A DNA stretch of 64,000 nt from Planctomycetes bacterium MalM25 (GTDB lineage Bacteria > Planctomycetota > Planctomycetia > Pirellulales > Lacipirellulaceae): assembly GCA_007745835.1 (NCBI GenBank), contig CP036424.1:3149968-3213967 (forward strand), read 5' to 3'. Below, in pieces: positions 63,987-64,000 of this stretch. Position numbers and translations under genes: made by a program. The stretch's first letter is position 1, and the number at the start of each line of letters is the position of its first letter. The notes under the pieces were generated by a model, which saw nothing but the letters and a program-made list of their open reading frames with translations, searched no databases and was not told where the DNA came from.

Positions 63987-64000
63987 CGTGCCAAGAGTTT

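Overview
The window is one GC-rich chromosomal segment that looks like a planctomycete of the Pirellulales, most like the Lacipirellulaceae. This placement is an inference from gene content. Seven secreted proteins end in a PEP-CTERM anchor (V/T/I-PEP, one hydrophobic segment, basic tail), and five of them carry dockerin-like calcium repeats just before it. There is also an SHD1-domain protein, proteins with HAF repeats, an LPS gene (lpxB), an AsmA-like protein and tatC, all fitting a Gram-negative envelope. No tRNA, rRNA, CRISPR array, prophage or transposase was found by eye.

Layout. 0-1 kb: the start of a secreted protein (cut by the window edge) and a PEP-CTERM protein. 1.4-8 kb: clpC, a TPR membrane protein, a ThiD2-ThiE fusion, mannose-1-phosphate guanylyltransferase, a 31-residue membrane peptide overlapping ruvX. 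8-12 kb: a small PEP-CTERM protein, a GH16 glucanase and a PQQ-type propeller. 12-17 kb: SDR, metallo-beta-lactamase-fold protein, thioredoxin-fold protein, a short secreted protein and the Mrp/ApbC ATPase. 17-27 kb: an all-lysine histone-H1-like protein, site-2 protease, lpxB, an MFS transporter, a CYTH protein, two membrane proteins of unknown function, a UDP-sugar pyrophosphorylase, metK and ispF. 27-36 kb: cysS, a hicB-hicA toxin-antitoxin pair, ruvC, ruvA, an SHD1/zinc-ribbon protein, two tandem hydrolases and ruvB. 36-46 kb: an island of four large extracellular proteins (two HAF-repeat paralogues around a beta-rich giant, then a GH30 enzyme). 46-64 kb: pyrK, a pseudouridine synthase, lipoproteins, manA, tatC, a von Willebrand A protein, xseA, a DUF374 acyltransferase, dapF, a giant AsmA-like protein and tilS.

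How the genes connect. manA and manC supply GDP-mannose, and with the UDP-sugar pyrophosphorylase, lpxB and the AsmA-like protein form an envelope and polysaccharide theme. GH16 and GH30 with dockerin and PEP-CTERM ends point to surface-attached polysaccharide degradation. ruvC, ruvA, ruvB, ruvX and xseA are recombination and repair genes. thiE, metK, ispF, pyrK and dapF are housekeeping biosynthesis.

The most unusual material lies between genes. At least six kinds of palindromic element occupy the spacers, including one ~88-bp family present five times. Other points of note are a frameshift scar at the start of hicA, a duplicated C-terminal module in cysS, a duplicated 3' gene end at 15.3 kb, and a ~300-bp purine/pyrimidine tract encoding the lysine-rich protein. 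No clearly new defence system was found. Only the hicBA pair is of that class.
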